Source: Aliterella atlantica CENA595
GTDB lineage: Bacteria; Cyanobacteriota; Cyanobacteriia; Cyanobacteriales; Chroococcidiopsidaceae
Direction: 5' to 3'
DNA: 64,000 nt
Assembly: GCF_000952155.1 (NCBI RefSeq)
Contig: NZ_JYON01000024.1
Coordinates: 1-64,000, forward strand
The notes beneath the pieces are model-generated. The model did no database searches. It saw only the letters and a program-made list of their open reading frames with translations, and was not told the DNA's origin. Below, piece by piece: positions 17,383 through 26,886 of the stretch. The translations under genes were made by a program, and so were the position numbers. The first letter of the stretch is position 1. The number at the start of each line of letters is the position of its first letter.

Positions 17383-20300
17383 CTATTCTTCTTTTTTCAA
17401 TGCTTGATGGATGTGGTTTAACAATTCTTCCATAGAGACGGAAGGCGGCAGGATGCGGGTAGCGATCGCATCTAAAATATTTGCTAATTCTCTGCTATTT
17501 TTCGGCTTTTTTGGGCTTGATCGCCGATCTATGACTAAAATTGGTGGCATTTTGTCTTGCTGGCTCAAAACTCTAACTGCTTCTATTGCTTGGGCATTTA
17601 CAGGAAAATTTCCCCAACTAATTATTAGTAGATCGATGCTGTGAGAACGAATTTGTTGTATTAGTTCTAGCCAAGAGCGACCGAGGGTGCTTTTGAAGCC
17701 AGCGCTGTGCAAATATTGAATTAAGGCTTGAAACCACTCATTTTTTGACATCTGTAAAGCGCCGTCAGTTTCTAACTTTTGATTATCTAGTTCTGGTAAA
17801 TCTGCTAAAGTCGCCAAATCTACTACTGACAAGTTAGGCTTCCACCTGATACCCGCAGCAGTTTGGAGAACTGTTACCAACGTATCTAAGGATGAATCTG
17901 ATTCTAATAGCGGACAAGGAAAGATAGAAAGTTCTGGTACTTGCGTCGCTGCTTGAGTAATTTCTGGATCTAAAGTTACCAGAGGTAAGTTAGGCAATCT
18001 GCGGTACTGGCGCAGTTGTTGTAAATAAGCTAGGGGATCGGAAAGCGAACCATCTAATACAACTACGTCTGGTTGCCACAAACGGGCGAGTAATTCTGCT
18101 TGTTCTAAATCGTCTGCTTCTAAAACTCGATAATGCAGCTTAGAAGCATATAAATTGAGCAGTGAAGACTGAAATGGAGTAACTAACCATAAAACAGTCA
18201 ATAAATCTCGGCGGGGAATTGGCGAAATATTATCTCCTGGTACAAATACAGGTAATAAAGCGCAATAACGCTCTAAAACTTGTTGCAAGCTGCTATTTTG
18301 AATTGGCAAGCTCAAGAAATCATCTGCTCGATTTAATAATGCTTGTTCCTTTTCTGCTCGTGTTGCGGTGATAATTACAGGTACTTGGCTAGTTGCTGCA
18401 TCTGATTTTAATAGCGTTAGTACGTCCCAACCTGAAAGCATGGGTAATAAAGGATTGAGAAATATAAATCCTGGTTGCACTCTTCGTGCTTTTTCTAGTG
18501 CTTCTGTTCCCGTCCGCGCGACGACAACTCGGTAGCCGAAACCAGTTAGTTGCGTGCTTAAAGCTTCAATAAATTTAGGCGCTGCTTCTACTACCAATAC
18601 TAAGTGATTGCAGTGCAGTTGAAAGTTAGAGGATGAATCAGGTAGCCCTTTAAGAGTATGAGGTGTAGGTGGAGATGGTGGTGTCGGTAAAAGCGATGAA
18701 TAAGTATGAGTAGGTAGCGATCGCTTTTGGTGCAAAGTAGACAGATTATTTGTCGCATCTCCATTCTCTGCAACTGTTGGTTGCGGCGGACTGGGGGGCA
18801 AAAGTAATGTAAATGTGCTGCCTTGACCTTGTTGAGATATGAAAGTCACATCTCCACCATGCAATCGCGCTAGCGCCCTTGTTAGCACAAGTCCCAATCC
18901 TGTGCCTTCAAACTGGCGAGTTAAAGGGTTTTCTAGTTGTTGAAATTTTTGGAAAATTAAGTGTTGCTGCGCGTCAGCAATGCCAATACCTGTGTCCCAA
19001 ACTGTAAATGCAATCCAGCCTTCCCATCGGCTTACTTGCAAGCCAACTTCGCCGCCAGGGTCTGTAAATTTAAAGGCGTTGCTTAATAGGTTGACTAGCA
19101 TTTGCCGCAGACGCATTTCATCGGCTATTAATAGGTCTAATTCTGGGGCAATTGTCAGGTTAAAGCGGCGATCGCTACTATCTTCTGTATCTTCTGAGGT
19201 GCTAGTTTTGGGCTGCATTGCTTTTGCTTGCTCAAGAGCGCGATCGCATACTATCCTAATTTGCACTGGTTCTAATGTTAGCTTGAGTTGTCCCGTCTCC
19301 ATGCGGGTCAAGTCTAATATATCGTTGACTACTGCCATCAAATGACGACCGCTTTGATGAATCAGTTTGGCATATCGTGCTTGGCGTTCGTTTAACTCTC
19401 CTAGCGCTCGATCTTTTAATAAGGTGGACAAACCCATCACAGCAGTAATCGGGGTTTTTAGTTCGTGGCTGATACAGGCTAGAAATTCATCTTTGAGGCG
19501 GTTTAGTTGAATTAAGTCTGCGTTCTTGGCTGCTAGTTCTGAGGCTAATTGCTGTTGTTCGCTAATATCTGTCGCTACTAACAACCATAAATCTTTATGC
19601 CACGATTGCTGGCGATCGCTCGATTCTAAGTCATTAGACAGCGGAATTTTCTCAAATTCCCATACTTTTTCTTGTCCTCCAGAGGTAGGACATATACACA
19701 CGCAAGTCCCTGGTTTGCCAGTAAGCTGACAGCGGCTACCTTGTGGTAGTGCTGTTTCCGGCGGGTTTTGTTCTAGGCGATCGCTTGGCGTGTCTGTTTG
19801 GTACAATCTCTCTAAGTTTTGTTCGCTCTGCGGTTCGTGGTAGACATTGGCTGTAGATAGTGTTTCTGGTTGCGAGATGGTTGGGGTATTTAATAGTTCT
19901 GCTATTTCTTGCTTGACTGCTTCTGTATCTTGCCACAAGCTAAAGTTTTCTTGCCAAGCTGAATTTTCAAAGATCGTTTTACCTGTATTACTCTGCAATA
20001 CTAAGGGTAATGGTAATTTATCTAGTATTTCTAGTAGGGCATTTAATACTTGGCGATCGCTGAGTTGCTGTTGTTGAGTTAATACCCAATACTGTAGTAG
20101 GCGCTGGCTATCCAATAGCCCGACAAATCTACCTAAATTGTCTACTAATGCTCGTTCGCTGTCTGTGGCATTTTGTAGTTGCTCTTGCCCAAGGTACAAT
20201 TTAAATTGCTCTAAGCTCCAATCAGCAGGCAGTGTTTTTAACGGTTCTATCAGGTTTGGCACTTCTGCAAGTGCTGATAGCGGTAGTTGCAGTTTGCTGT

Positions 20301-20493
20301 CGGTGCGGTCTTCGAGCAAGTAAGATAGCAACCGAGCGGGATATAGTAGCCCTAGAGGGTGTTGCCGATTGCTTACTATTACTAAGCGATCGCTCTTTCT
20401 CTGCGCTAATATTTCTAATACTACGGCTATCTGAGTTGTCTGTTCGCAATAGGGTACGAGCGCGATAAAATCTCTCAGCATGGAATTTGGCAT
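17383..20493 (-). CDS. hybrid sensor histidine kinase with degenerate receivers, divergent from kaiA
   Basis: About 1036 aa, cytoplasmic, no membrane helix. Order: CBS-like N-terminal part (RKSDRLVIVSNRQHPLGLL), a PAS-like/linker region, HisKA with ACISHELKTPITAVMGLS (His about residue 343 from ATG 20493), HATPase with MLVNLLSNAFKFTDPGG, DTGIGIAD and GTGLGLVLTRAL, then three receiver-like domains. REC1 has Asn where the phosphorylated Asp should be (FIFLNPLLPMLSGWD). REC2 keeps Asp (VVVLDGSLSD). REC3 has Ser (LLIISWGNFP). The kinase core looks active. Its place beside kaiABC resembles Nostoc-type genomes, where a hybrid kinase gene also lies beside kaiA, and suggests clock input or output. 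ATG 20481 is an alternative start. Confidence 0.87.
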   Translation of the reverse strand: MPNSMLRDFIALVPYCEQTTQIAVVLEILAQRKSDRLVIVSNRQHPLGLLYPARLLSYLLEDRTDSKLQLPLSALAEVPNLIEPLKTLPADWSLEQFKLYLGQEQLQNATDSERALVDNLGRFVGLLDSQRLLQYWVLTQQQQLSDRQVLNALLEILDKLPLPLVLQSNTGKTIFENSAWQENFSLWQDTEAVKQEIAELLNTPTISQPETLSTANVYHEPQSEQNLERLYQTDTPSDRLEQNPPETALPQGSRCQLTGKPGTCVCICPTSGGQEKVWEFEKIPLSNDLESSDRQQSWHKDLWLLVATDISEQQQLASELAAKNADLIQLNRLKDEFLACISHELKTPITAVMGLSTLLKDRALGELNERQARYAKLIHQSGRHLMAVVNDILDLTRMETGQLKLTLEPVQIRIVCDRALEQAKAMQPKTSTSEDTEDSSDRRFNLTIAPELDLLIADEMRLRQMLVNLLSNAFKFTDPGGEVGLQVSRWEGWIAFTVWDTGIGIADAQQHLIFQKFQQLENPLTRQFEGTGLGLVLTRALARLHGGDVTFISQQGQGSTFTLLLPPSPPQPTVAENGDATNNLSTLHQKRSLPTHTYSSLLPTPPSPPTPHTLKGLPDSSSNFQLHCNHLVLVVEAAPKFIEALSTQLTGFGYRVVVARTGTEALEKARRVQPGFIFLNPLLPMLSGWDVLTLLKSDAATSQVPVIITATRAEKEQALLNRADDFLSLPIQNSSLQQVLERYCALLPVFVPGDNISPIPRRDLLTVLWLVTPFQSSLLNLYASKLHYRVLEADDLEQAELLARLWQPDVVVLDGSLSDPLAYLQQLRQYRRLPNLPLVTLDPEITQAATQVPELSIFPCPLLESDSSLDTLVTVLQTAAGIRWKPNLSVVDLATLADLPELDNQKLETDGALQMSKNEWFQALIQYLHSAGFKSTLGRSWLELIQQIRSHSIDLLIISWGNFPVNAQAIEAVRVLSQQDKMPPILVIDRRSSPKKPKNSRELANILDAIATRILPPSVSMEELLNHIHQALKKEE

Positions 20494-21153
20494 TAACTTA
20501 CGATGCAGCGCCGTAGAGCGTGGACGGGAGTATAATTGCACTTCAGTTTGTAGCTTTGTACTACTTGTACTTCACCCTCTGGAGTATGCAAGCTTATCTG
20601 TACCTACTGTTTTGATTGCAACTCAACACCTTGAAGGTATTAAAGTACGACTTTCCATCATAGCCATACTAACTACTAATTATGACTGCTCAACTGGAAG
20701 ATGAGCATTAAAGAATTATAATGAATTACAATGCCATAATGGTCGCGCTACCTTTAATGTATCTTAATTTTAAGGAGTAAAATAAATATTTTTTTCTAGA
20801 TATATTTTATTAATACTACTTGAACTTATCGCTCGTAATCTTTTGCTTTTAAGTTGCTCTTTGGATCTGACTATTTTTCTCTATTTATTTAAGCCGAGCT
20901 TTTTAGCTTATTCCACAATTTAACTGCTCTCTAAAATCAGCATTTAACTGCAATTTTCACGTCTAATTTCAAGAATATCAATTTATTCCTATGCGTATAC
21001 CTAAATTATTACTTAATAATTTATATTGACAGCAATAAGCAGTTAAAATTTGCTCCACTTCTAAATATACCAAAACTAGGATAAATGATATGTAAAAGTT
21101 TATTGTTCTACAAGTAGACATTGCAAAACTAATAGCAAAAATTTTCCATCCAG
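20494..21153. promoter_or_regulatory. divergent control region between hybrid kinase and kaiA
   Basis: About 660 bases, strongly AT-rich after 20750, without a convincing gene. It must contain the promoters for the leftward kinase and for kaiA. No remnant of the missing KaiA N-terminal receiver domain was found in any frame upstream of kaiA. Specific -10/-35 boxes could not be assigned with confidence. Confidence 0.5.
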
Positions 21154-21495
21154 ATGAATGATGAAACAATATTATTTCAGCAAATGTCCGCCCAAAAACA
21201 AGCTACTTTTATTCAGGATTTAAAAACTGACTATCGGGCGATCGTTTTAAACTATTTCTCTCATCCGAACATTAAACCTATAGAAAATTTTACAGACAAA
21301 GTTTTTTACAGTAATATTCCAGTTCCGCAGGTGATTCAAATTCACATGGATTTGATAGATGAATTTTCTAAGCAGTTAAAAATAGAAGGTAGAAGCGATG
21401 AAGTTTTGCTAGATTACCGTTTAACATTGATTGATATTTTAGCTCACCTTTGCGAGATGTATCGGCGGAAGATATCAAAACATTCTCACGTTTAA
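21154..21495 (+). CDS. kaiA: circadian clock protein KaiA, short form (C-terminal domain only)
   Basis: KaiA binds the C-terminal tail of KaiC and stimulates KaiC autophosphorylation. The 113 residues match only the C-terminal four-helix dimer/KaiC-binding domain: FTDKVFYSNIPVPQVIQIH, MDLIDEFSKQLKIEGRS and LLDYRLTLIDILAHLCEMYR are all recognisable. The N-terminal pseudo-receiver of the ~284-aa Synechococcus form is absent, as in Nostoc-type cyanobacteria (about 102 aa). Start is ATG 21154; the Met eleven residues in (MSAQKQ) is an alternative. First gene of kaiABC, 26 bases before kaiB. Confidence 0.95.
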   Translation: MNDETILFQQMSAQKQATFIQDLKTDYRAIVLNYFSHPNIKPIENFTDKVFYSNIPVPQVIQIHMDLIDEFSKQLKIEGRSDEVLLDYRLTLIDILAHLCEMYRRKISKHSHV

Positions 21496-21521
21496 AATAA
21501 ATTAGTGTAATTTAATAAGAT

Positions 21522-21830
21522 ATGAACACCTATAAAAAAGCATACATTCTTAAGCTTTACGTAGCGGGCAATACATCTAACTCAATTAGAGCCTTAAAAA
21601 CGTTAAAAGATATTTTAGAACAAGAGTTTCAAGGTATTTATACGCTTAAAGTGATAGATGTATTAAAAAATCCTCAATTAGCAGAAGATGACAAAATTTT
21701 AGCTACACCAACTTTATCGAAAATTTTACCACCGCCAGTTCGTAAAGTAATTGGCGATCTTTCCGACAGAGAAAAGGTGTTAATTGGTTTAGATTTACTC
21801 TATGACGAAATCAAAGACGAGGAATTATAG
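21522..21830 (+). CDS. kaiB: circadian clock protein KaiB
   Basis: KaiB is a fold-switching thioredoxin-like protein that binds phosphorylated KaiC and sequesters KaiA, giving the dephosphorylation phase. The 102-aa sequence has the family features [20 protein letters not shown] at the N-terminus, [20 protein letters not shown] in the middle, and [19 protein letters not shown], followed by an acidic tail. Length is normal. It lies between kaiA and kaiC (70-base gap to kaiC). Confidence 0.97.
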   Translation: MNTYKKAYILKLYVAGNTSNSIRALKTLKDILEQEFQGIYTLKVIDVLKNPQLAEDDKILATPTLSKILPPPVRKVIGDLSDREKVLIGLDLLYDEIKDEEL

Positions 21831-21900
21831 ATCGAGATTGGAAGAATTTTATAAAAAATTGAAGACATATTTAAATTATAAAAAATTTAGTAATTGAAAA

Positions 21901-23454
21901 ATGAAAAAAGACAAACAAATATTTTCAACAAAATTATTTAGTAATAAGGGTGTGGATAAAATTCGCACAATGATTGAAGGCTTTGACGATATCAGTCATG
22001 GCGGGTTGCCAATTGGTAGAGCAACATTAGTTAGCGGTACTTCTGGTACGGGAAAAACTTTGTTTTCGGTGCAATTCCTCTACAATGGCATAACTCACTT
22101 CGACGAACCAGGTGTATTTGTTACTTTTGAAGAATCGCCTAGCGATATTATCAAAAATGCTAGTAGTTTTGGCTGGGATTTACAAAGTTTAATTGACCAA
22201 GGAAAGCTATTTATTTTAGATGCTTCTCCAGACCCAGAAGGACATGAAGTTGTTGGCAGTTTCGATCTTTCAGCATTAATTGAACGCTTGCACTATGCAA
22301 TTGTCAAATATAAAGCCAAACGAGTTTCTATAGACTCAATTACAGCTTTATTTCAGCAATATGAAGCAGTATCAGTTGTTAGAAGAGAGATTTTTCGCTT
22401 GGTAGCGCGTCTAAAGCAAATTGGCGTAACTACAATTATGACAACAGAAAGAACAGAGGAATACGGACCAGTAGCGCGATTTGGGGTAGAAGAATTTGTT
22501 TCTGATAATGTAACAATTGTCCGCAACGTGTTAGAAGGAGAACGTCGCCGCCGAACGATAGAAATTCTTAAGTTGCGCGGTTCTACACACATGAAAGGCG
22601 AGTATCCTTTTACGCTGACAAATGATGGCTTTAATATATTTCCATTAGGAGCAATGCAATTAACACAAAGGTCTTCTAACGTGCGAGTATCTTCAGGAGT
22701 GGAGACGTTAGATAAAATGTGTGGTGGAGGATTTTTTAAAGATTCAATTATTTTAGCAACAGGTGCAACAGGGACGGGTAAAACGCTACTGGTAAGTAAG
22801 TTTTTGCAAAATGCTTGTGTCAATAGCGATCGCGCGATATTATTTGCTTACGAGGAATCCCGCGCTCAATTATCCCGCAATGCTTTTTCCTGGGGAATTG
22901 ATTTTGAAGAATTGGAACGCAAAGGCTTACTAAAAATTATTTGTGCTTATCCAGAATCGGCGGGATTAGAAGATCATTTGCAAATTATTAAGTCAGAAAT
23001 TGCTGAATTTAAGCCATCAAGAATAGCGATAGATTCGCTTTCTGCTTTGGCGCGGGGAGTAAGTAATAACGCCTTTCGTCAATTTGTAATTGGTGTAACG
23101 GGTTATGCCAAACAAGAAGAAATTACCGGATTTTTTACTAATACATCCGATCAATTTATGGGGTCAAATTCAATTACCGATTCTCATATTTCGACAATTA
23201 CAGATACGATATTAATGCTGCAATATGTAGAAATTCGCGGGGAAATGTCGCGGGCAATTAACGTATTTAAGATGCGCGGTTCTTGGCACGATAAAGGTAT
23301 ACGCGAGTACACAATTAGCGCCGCAGGTCCCGAAATTACTGATTCTTTCCGCAACTACGAAGGTATTATTAGCGGTTCGCCAACGCGGATTACTATTGAT
23401 GAGAAAAGCGAGTTGTCAAGGATAGTTCAAAGCTTCCAAGAAACTGAGGAGTGA
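21901..23454 (+). CDS. kaiC: circadian clock ATPase/autokinase KaiC
   Basis: Hexameric double-domain RecA-like ATPase and autokinase, core of the clock. CI domain: Walker A SGTSGTGKTLFSVQFL, catalytic Glu pair in VTFEESPSD. CII domain: GATGTGKTLLVSKFL and FAYEESRAQLSRNAF. The phosphorylation sites are conserved as ITDSHISTITDT, with Ser431 and Thr432 falling exactly at codons 431-432 of this frame. The C-terminal KaiA-binding tail (ISGSPTRITIDEKSELSRIV) is present. The 517-aa length is standard. Last gene of the kai cluster; followed by a tRNA on the other strand. Confidence 0.98.
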   Translation: MKKDKQIFSTKLFSNKGVDKIRTMIEGFDDISHGGLPIGRATLVSGTSGTGKTLFSVQFLYNGITHFDEPGVFVTFEESPSDIIKNASSFGWDLQSLIDQGKLFILDASPDPEGHEVVGSFDLSALIERLHYAIVKYKAKRVSIDSITALFQQYEAVSVVRREIFRLVARLKQIGVTTIMTTERTEEYGPVARFGVEEFVSDNVTIVRNVLEGERRRRTIEILKLRGSTHMKGEYPFTLTNDGFNIFPLGAMQLTQRSSNVRVSSGVETLDKMCGGGFFKDSIILATGATGTGKTLLVSKFLQNACVNSDRAILFAYEESRAQLSRNAFSWGIDFEELERKGLLKIICAYPESAGLEDHLQIIKSEIAEFKPSRIAIDSLSALARGVSNNAFRQFVIGVTGYAKQEEITGFFTNTSDQFMGSNSITDSHISTITDTILMLQYVEIRGEMSRAINVFKMRGSWHDKGIREYTISAAGPEITDSFRNYEGIISGSPTRITIDEKSELSRIVQSFQETEE

Positions 23455-23560
23455 ATATTAACTCAGGTAATAGAAGATGGAATGCGATCGCACGTTGGTA
23501 CAAATTTACCCGAACGCAAACAATAGTTTAATAGGTAATTAATCGAGATTAAGACTAAAA

Positions 23561-23634
23561 CGAGCATGGAGGGACTCGAACCCCCGCCAACTTAGAACCG
23601 GAATCTAATGCTCTATCCACTGAGCTACATGCCC
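23561..23634 (-). tRNA. tRNA-Arg (anticodon CCG)
   Basis: Minus-strand cloverleaf: acceptor GGGCATG pairing with CATGCTC (one G-U), D arm GCTC..GAGC with AGTGGATA loop, anticodon stem TTAGA/TCTAA around loop TTCCGGT giving anticodon CCG (reads CGG, Arg), and T arm GGGGG/CCCTC with loop TTCGAGT. The CCA end is not encoded, which is common in cyanobacteria. Discriminator base G. Confidence 0.93.
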
Positions 23635-23775
23635 TTGCACTTTGCAAGTATAGCACTTTTTGCAGTGTAGTGCAGCTAAAAAGGAACGTTGCAGGCGATC
23701 GCAATTTACACCCAAATGCGATTTTGCAGCTTGACATGGGCATCCTAAGCATGAGTTACGTAAGGAGCATATAGG

Positions 23776-24435
23776 ATGCCTATAGGATTGCCTGAATTTG
23801 TAGACAACCCAGAACCGCGTTGTCCAGTAATTTTGCTGTGCGATACATCTGGTTCGATGTCTGGTGAACCAATTAATGCTTTGAATGCAGGATTGGCAGC
23901 ATTTAAAGAGGATGTTTATCTAGACGAAGTTGCTTCTTTACGAGTAGAAGTAGCGCTAGTAACTTTTGGTCCTGTGCAGTTGGCGCAAGATTTTGTCACG
24001 ATTGACAATTTTACGTCGCCGAGATTATTTGCCGATGGTGGAACTCCGATGGGAGAGGCGATTGAGTATGCTTTGGACTTACTAGAAAGACGCAAAGTAA
24101 CTTATAAAAATAACGGCATTCAGTATTATCGCCCTTGGATGTTCTTAATTACCGACGGAGCGCCTACTGATAGGTGGTACAACGCCGCCCAACAAATCAG
24201 ACAAGCTGAAGCACAGCGTCGGCTATTGTTCTTTGCTGTCGGCGTTAAGGGGGCGGATATGAATACCCTCAGACAAATTGCCTTGCCAGAACGCCCGCCT
24301 GTCGTATTGGATGGGCTGAAATTTAGAGAGATGTTTCATTGGCTCTCAACTTCGATGAAACGAGTATCTAGCAGCCAAGTCGGGGGAACAATGATTGCAT
24401 TGCCGCCCGTAGGTTGGGGTCAAATTGCTACATAA
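23776..24435 (+). CDS. VWA-domain protein, TerY type
   Basis: A 219-aa von Willebrand factor A domain protein of the TerY class. The MIDAS metal site is intact: LLCDTSGSMSG (about residues 20-30), a Thr-Pro in GGTPMGEAIEYAL (about 90-102), and the Asp in FLITDGAPTD (about 125-134). Proteins of this class bind partners through the metal site and are linked to stress and tellurite-resistance-like systems. A strong ribosome binding site AAGGAG lies at 23762-23767. The next two genes encode a PP2C phosphatase and a protein kinase, making the TerY-P triad arrangement. Confidence 0.9.
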   Translation: MPIGLPEFVDNPEPRCPVILLCDTSGSMSGEPINALNAGLAAFKEDVYLDEVASLRVEVALVTFGPVQLAQDFVTIDNFTSPRLFADGGTPMGEAIEYALDLLERRKVTYKNNGIQYYRPWMFLITDGAPTDRWYNAAQQIRQAEAQRRLLFFAVGVKGADMNTLRQIALPERPPVVLDGLKFREMFHWLSTSMKRVSSSQVGGTMIALPPVGWGQIAT

Positions 24436-24448
24436 GGAACGGAAATTT

Positions 24449-25249
24449 ATGCAGTGGAAAGCGATCGCCCGTTCTACGGTAGGAACAAGTCATATCAAAC
24501 ATCAAATGCCCTGTCAAGACTACGGTGGCTACAAAGTTTTAAATAACGTCCTTATTGGGGCTGTAGCTGATGGCGCAGGTAGTGCAAAATACGCCGAAAC
24601 TGGGGCTAAATTAGCCGTCGAGAAAGCATTGGCATACCTAACAGGTATAGAAGCATGGTTGCAGAAGCACAAACGCTTTTGGCAGCTTCAACCGCAACCG
24701 CTATCAGAAGAACAAGCTAGCAAAATTTTTACTAAGACGACTACAAAGGTAATTGATGCTTTGAAAATGCAAGCAGCAAGCGCAGGTTACTTATTTGAGG
24801 ACTTAGCTTGTACGTTGCTGGTATTTATCGCGACTCCAAATTGGGTGGCGGCGATGCAAATTGGCGATGGATTTATTACCGTACGCTGTCAGCAAGAAGC
24901 CCATCAATTGCTGTTTCCGCCAGATAAGGGGGAATACATCAACGAGACAACTTTTGTCACTTCAGCTAATGCCTTGCAAGCGATGCGGGTAGAAGTTCGC
25001 AAAGGCAAGCCAGAGTATATTTTTGCGGCAACTGATGGGCTAGAAAGAGTAGCAATTCGCATGAGTGACTTTACACCGTTTGCTCCTTTCTTCCAACCAT
25101 TAGAAGAATATTTGCAAGAAACTAGCAATCCAGAACAGGAAGACGCATATTTAATGAGTTTTCTTAACTCTGACAGGTTAAATGCCCGTACTGACGACGA
25201 TAAAACCTTACTTTTGTGCTGCTATGATGACAATTCTCACTCGCGCTAG
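24449..25249 (+). CDS. PP2C-family Ser/Thr protein phosphatase (TerY-P triad)
   Basis: A 266-aa PPM/PP2C phosphatase, metal dependent, predicted to remove phosphate from Ser/Thr. Recognised from STVGTSHIKHQMPCQDYGG at the N-terminus, the metal-binding GAVADGAGSAKYAETGA (about residues 38-54), a central AMQIGDGFITVR and FAATDGLERVA, and the late Asp pair in ARTDDDKTLLLC. The frame opens at 24425, but ATG 24449 follows an AAGGAACGGAAA stretch and starts just after the VWA gene. Its 3' end overlaps the kinase start by about 26 bases, showing translational coupling. Confidence 0.88.
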   Translation: MQWKAIARSTVGTSHIKHQMPCQDYGGYKVLNNVLIGAVADGAGSAKYAETGAKLAVEKALAYLTGIEAWLQKHKRFWQLQPQPLSEEQASKIFTKTTTKVIDALKMQAASAGYLFEDLACTLLVFIATPNWVAAMQIGDGFITVRCQQEAHQLLFPPDKGEYINETTFVTSANALQAMRVEVRKGKPEYIFAATDGLERVAIRMSDFTPFAPFFQPLEEYLQETSNPEQEDAYLMSFLNSDRLNARTDDDKTLLLCCYDDNSHSR

Positions 25250-26600
25250 CGATCGCCAAACGGTTTCTTTGGGCAATAAAATTGCTAGTAGCGGTGAAGG
25301 CGAAGTTTGGGAAACCAATTTTAGCGGCATTTTAGCGAAGATTTATCATAACCCAACTCCTGAGAGAATCGAGAAGCTAAAAGCGATGCTGGCAAATCCG
25401 CCAGTAGATCCGATGGCGGGAAAAAATCATGTTTCGATTGCTTTTCCCCAAGATTTGCTGCAAGACGGGAGTGGTAATTGTGTCGGCTTTTTGATGCCAG
25501 CAGTTCGCAGTAGTCGAGAACTACCAAGTATTTATAACCCCAGATTGCGTAAACGGAATGCTCCTGGTTTCAATTGGTATTACCTGCACATCACCGCCTT
25601 AAATACTGCTTGGATTATTCAGGCAATTCATGAGAAAGGCTATGTTTTGGGCGATATCAAGCCGCAGAATATCTTGGTAAACGATCGCGCTTTGGTTGCG
25701 GTGATTGATACTGATTCTTTTCAAGTATGCGATCGCAAGTCAGGGAAAGTATATCGCTGTACTGTAGGTTCCGATGGTTTTACACCTGTGGAATTGCTAG
25801 GCAAAGATTTTGCTGTTACCGATCAAAGTGAAGTGTGCGATCGTTTTCGCCTAGCGGTGTTGATTCACTACTTACTATTTGGCTACCATCCTTTTTCTGG
25901 AGAGTGGACGGGTGTGGGTGAATCGCCAGATCAAACTGAACTCATCCGCAAAGGCTTGTGGTACGGCGGTAACAGTAGTCTAATTCGCCCTAGTCAAAAT
26001 ACAATTCCGCTTGACGTTATTCATCCAGAAATTAAGCGACTTTTTCTTAAATGTTTTAATGACGGACACGCATCGCCCAAACTACGCCCGACTGCGGAAG
26101 ATTGGCACAATGCCTTACAAGTTGCAGTTAACGATTTGACGATTTGTGGAAAGGTAGACAGTCATCACTACAGCCGGAACTATAGTAAGTGCTACTGGTG
26201 CGAAAGGTCAGTAAAACTTAGTGTTGACATTTTTCCTTCTGTTCCTGGTACTACTACACCAGTTACAAATACAACAACTTCATCAACAAGACTAACAAAC
26301 CAAAAACAGCACATACTAGCCCAGAGGCAAGCTACAACAACTCCATTAACAGCAACTCAAAATACGTCATCTTCAATATCACTGAATCAAACTTCAAAGC
26401 AATTAGCTTCTCCTTCCACTGGTCATTCTCATACAAATCAATCTTCTCATATTTCTAAGGAACATAAAGTTGTGTTAGTAATCTTTCTCTTATCTCCTTT
26501 TATTTGTATGTGTGTTTTAGCAGGAGGATCTGCTGGCTCTATTTTTGGCTTCTTAATCGGCATAGCAACTGTATTTTTAACTGTTGTATATAGCAAATAA
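25224..26600 (+). CDS. protein kinase-like with C-terminal zinc-ribbon motif and membrane anchor (TerY-P triad)
   Basis: About 458 aa. Eukaryotic-like kinase fold: SSGEGEVWETN glycine loop, Lys in GILAKIYHN, catalytic loop GDIKPQNILVN (Asp about residue 144) and metal-binding Asp in VIDTDSFQV (about 162), where DTD stands in place of DFG. A Cys-His cluster follows (C at about 308, then DSHHYSRNYSKCYWCER), matching the C-terminal zinc ribbon of TerY-P kinases. Next come a Ser/Thr-rich linker and two hydrophobic helices at the very end (VVLVIFLLSPFICMCVLAGG and the following IFGFLIGIATVFLTVVY). ATG 25224 or 25227 is the likely start, overlapping the phosphatase gene. Confidence 0.85.
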   Translation: MMTILTRASDRQTVSLGNKIASSGEGEVWETNFSGILAKIYHNPTPERIEKLKAMLANPPVDPMAGKNHVSIAFPQDLLQDGSGNCVGFLMPAVRSSRELPSIYNPRLRKRNAPGFNWYYLHITALNTAWIIQAIHEKGYVLGDIKPQNILVNDRALVAVIDTDSFQVCDRKSGKVYRCTVGSDGFTPVELLGKDFAVTDQSEVCDRFRLAVLIHYLLFGYHPFSGEWTGVGESPDQTELIRKGLWYGGNSSLIRPSQNTIPLDVIHPEIKRLFLKCFNDGHASPKLRPTAEDWHNALQVAVNDLTICGKVDSHHYSRNYSKCYWCERSVKLSVDIFPSVPGTTTPVTNTTTSSTRLTNQKQHILAQRQATTTPLTATQNTSSSISLNQTSKQLASPSTGHSHTNQSSHISKEHKVVLVIFLLSPFICMCVLAGGSAGSIFGFLIGIATVFLTVVYSK

Positions 26601-26886
26601 TTGATTTCTCTAACTAATAAATAGTTCTAGCTGACTATTCTTAGAGATATTAATAATATAAATTTTAAATAGGCTACAAAGCAAAATTGCAATTAGTCTT
26701 TAAACAGTTGCTTTTACAGTAGACGGCGAATAAAGTTAATAGTATTGAACTTATTTATTAGATGATTAAATACTCACGAATTTTGAAGGGAATACATTGC
26801 ACTTTCTACATCTAAAATAACAAAGGCGATCGCAGTTAATTCATACTTGCCTTTACTAAATGTGAATGATACTGAATTACTGTAGC

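Noticed and set aside
20542..21153. Possible upstream N-terminal receiver domain for KaiA
   Set aside because: All frames upstream of kaiA are closed by stops and none resembles the KaiA pseudo-receiver, so the short form is real and not a start misassignment.
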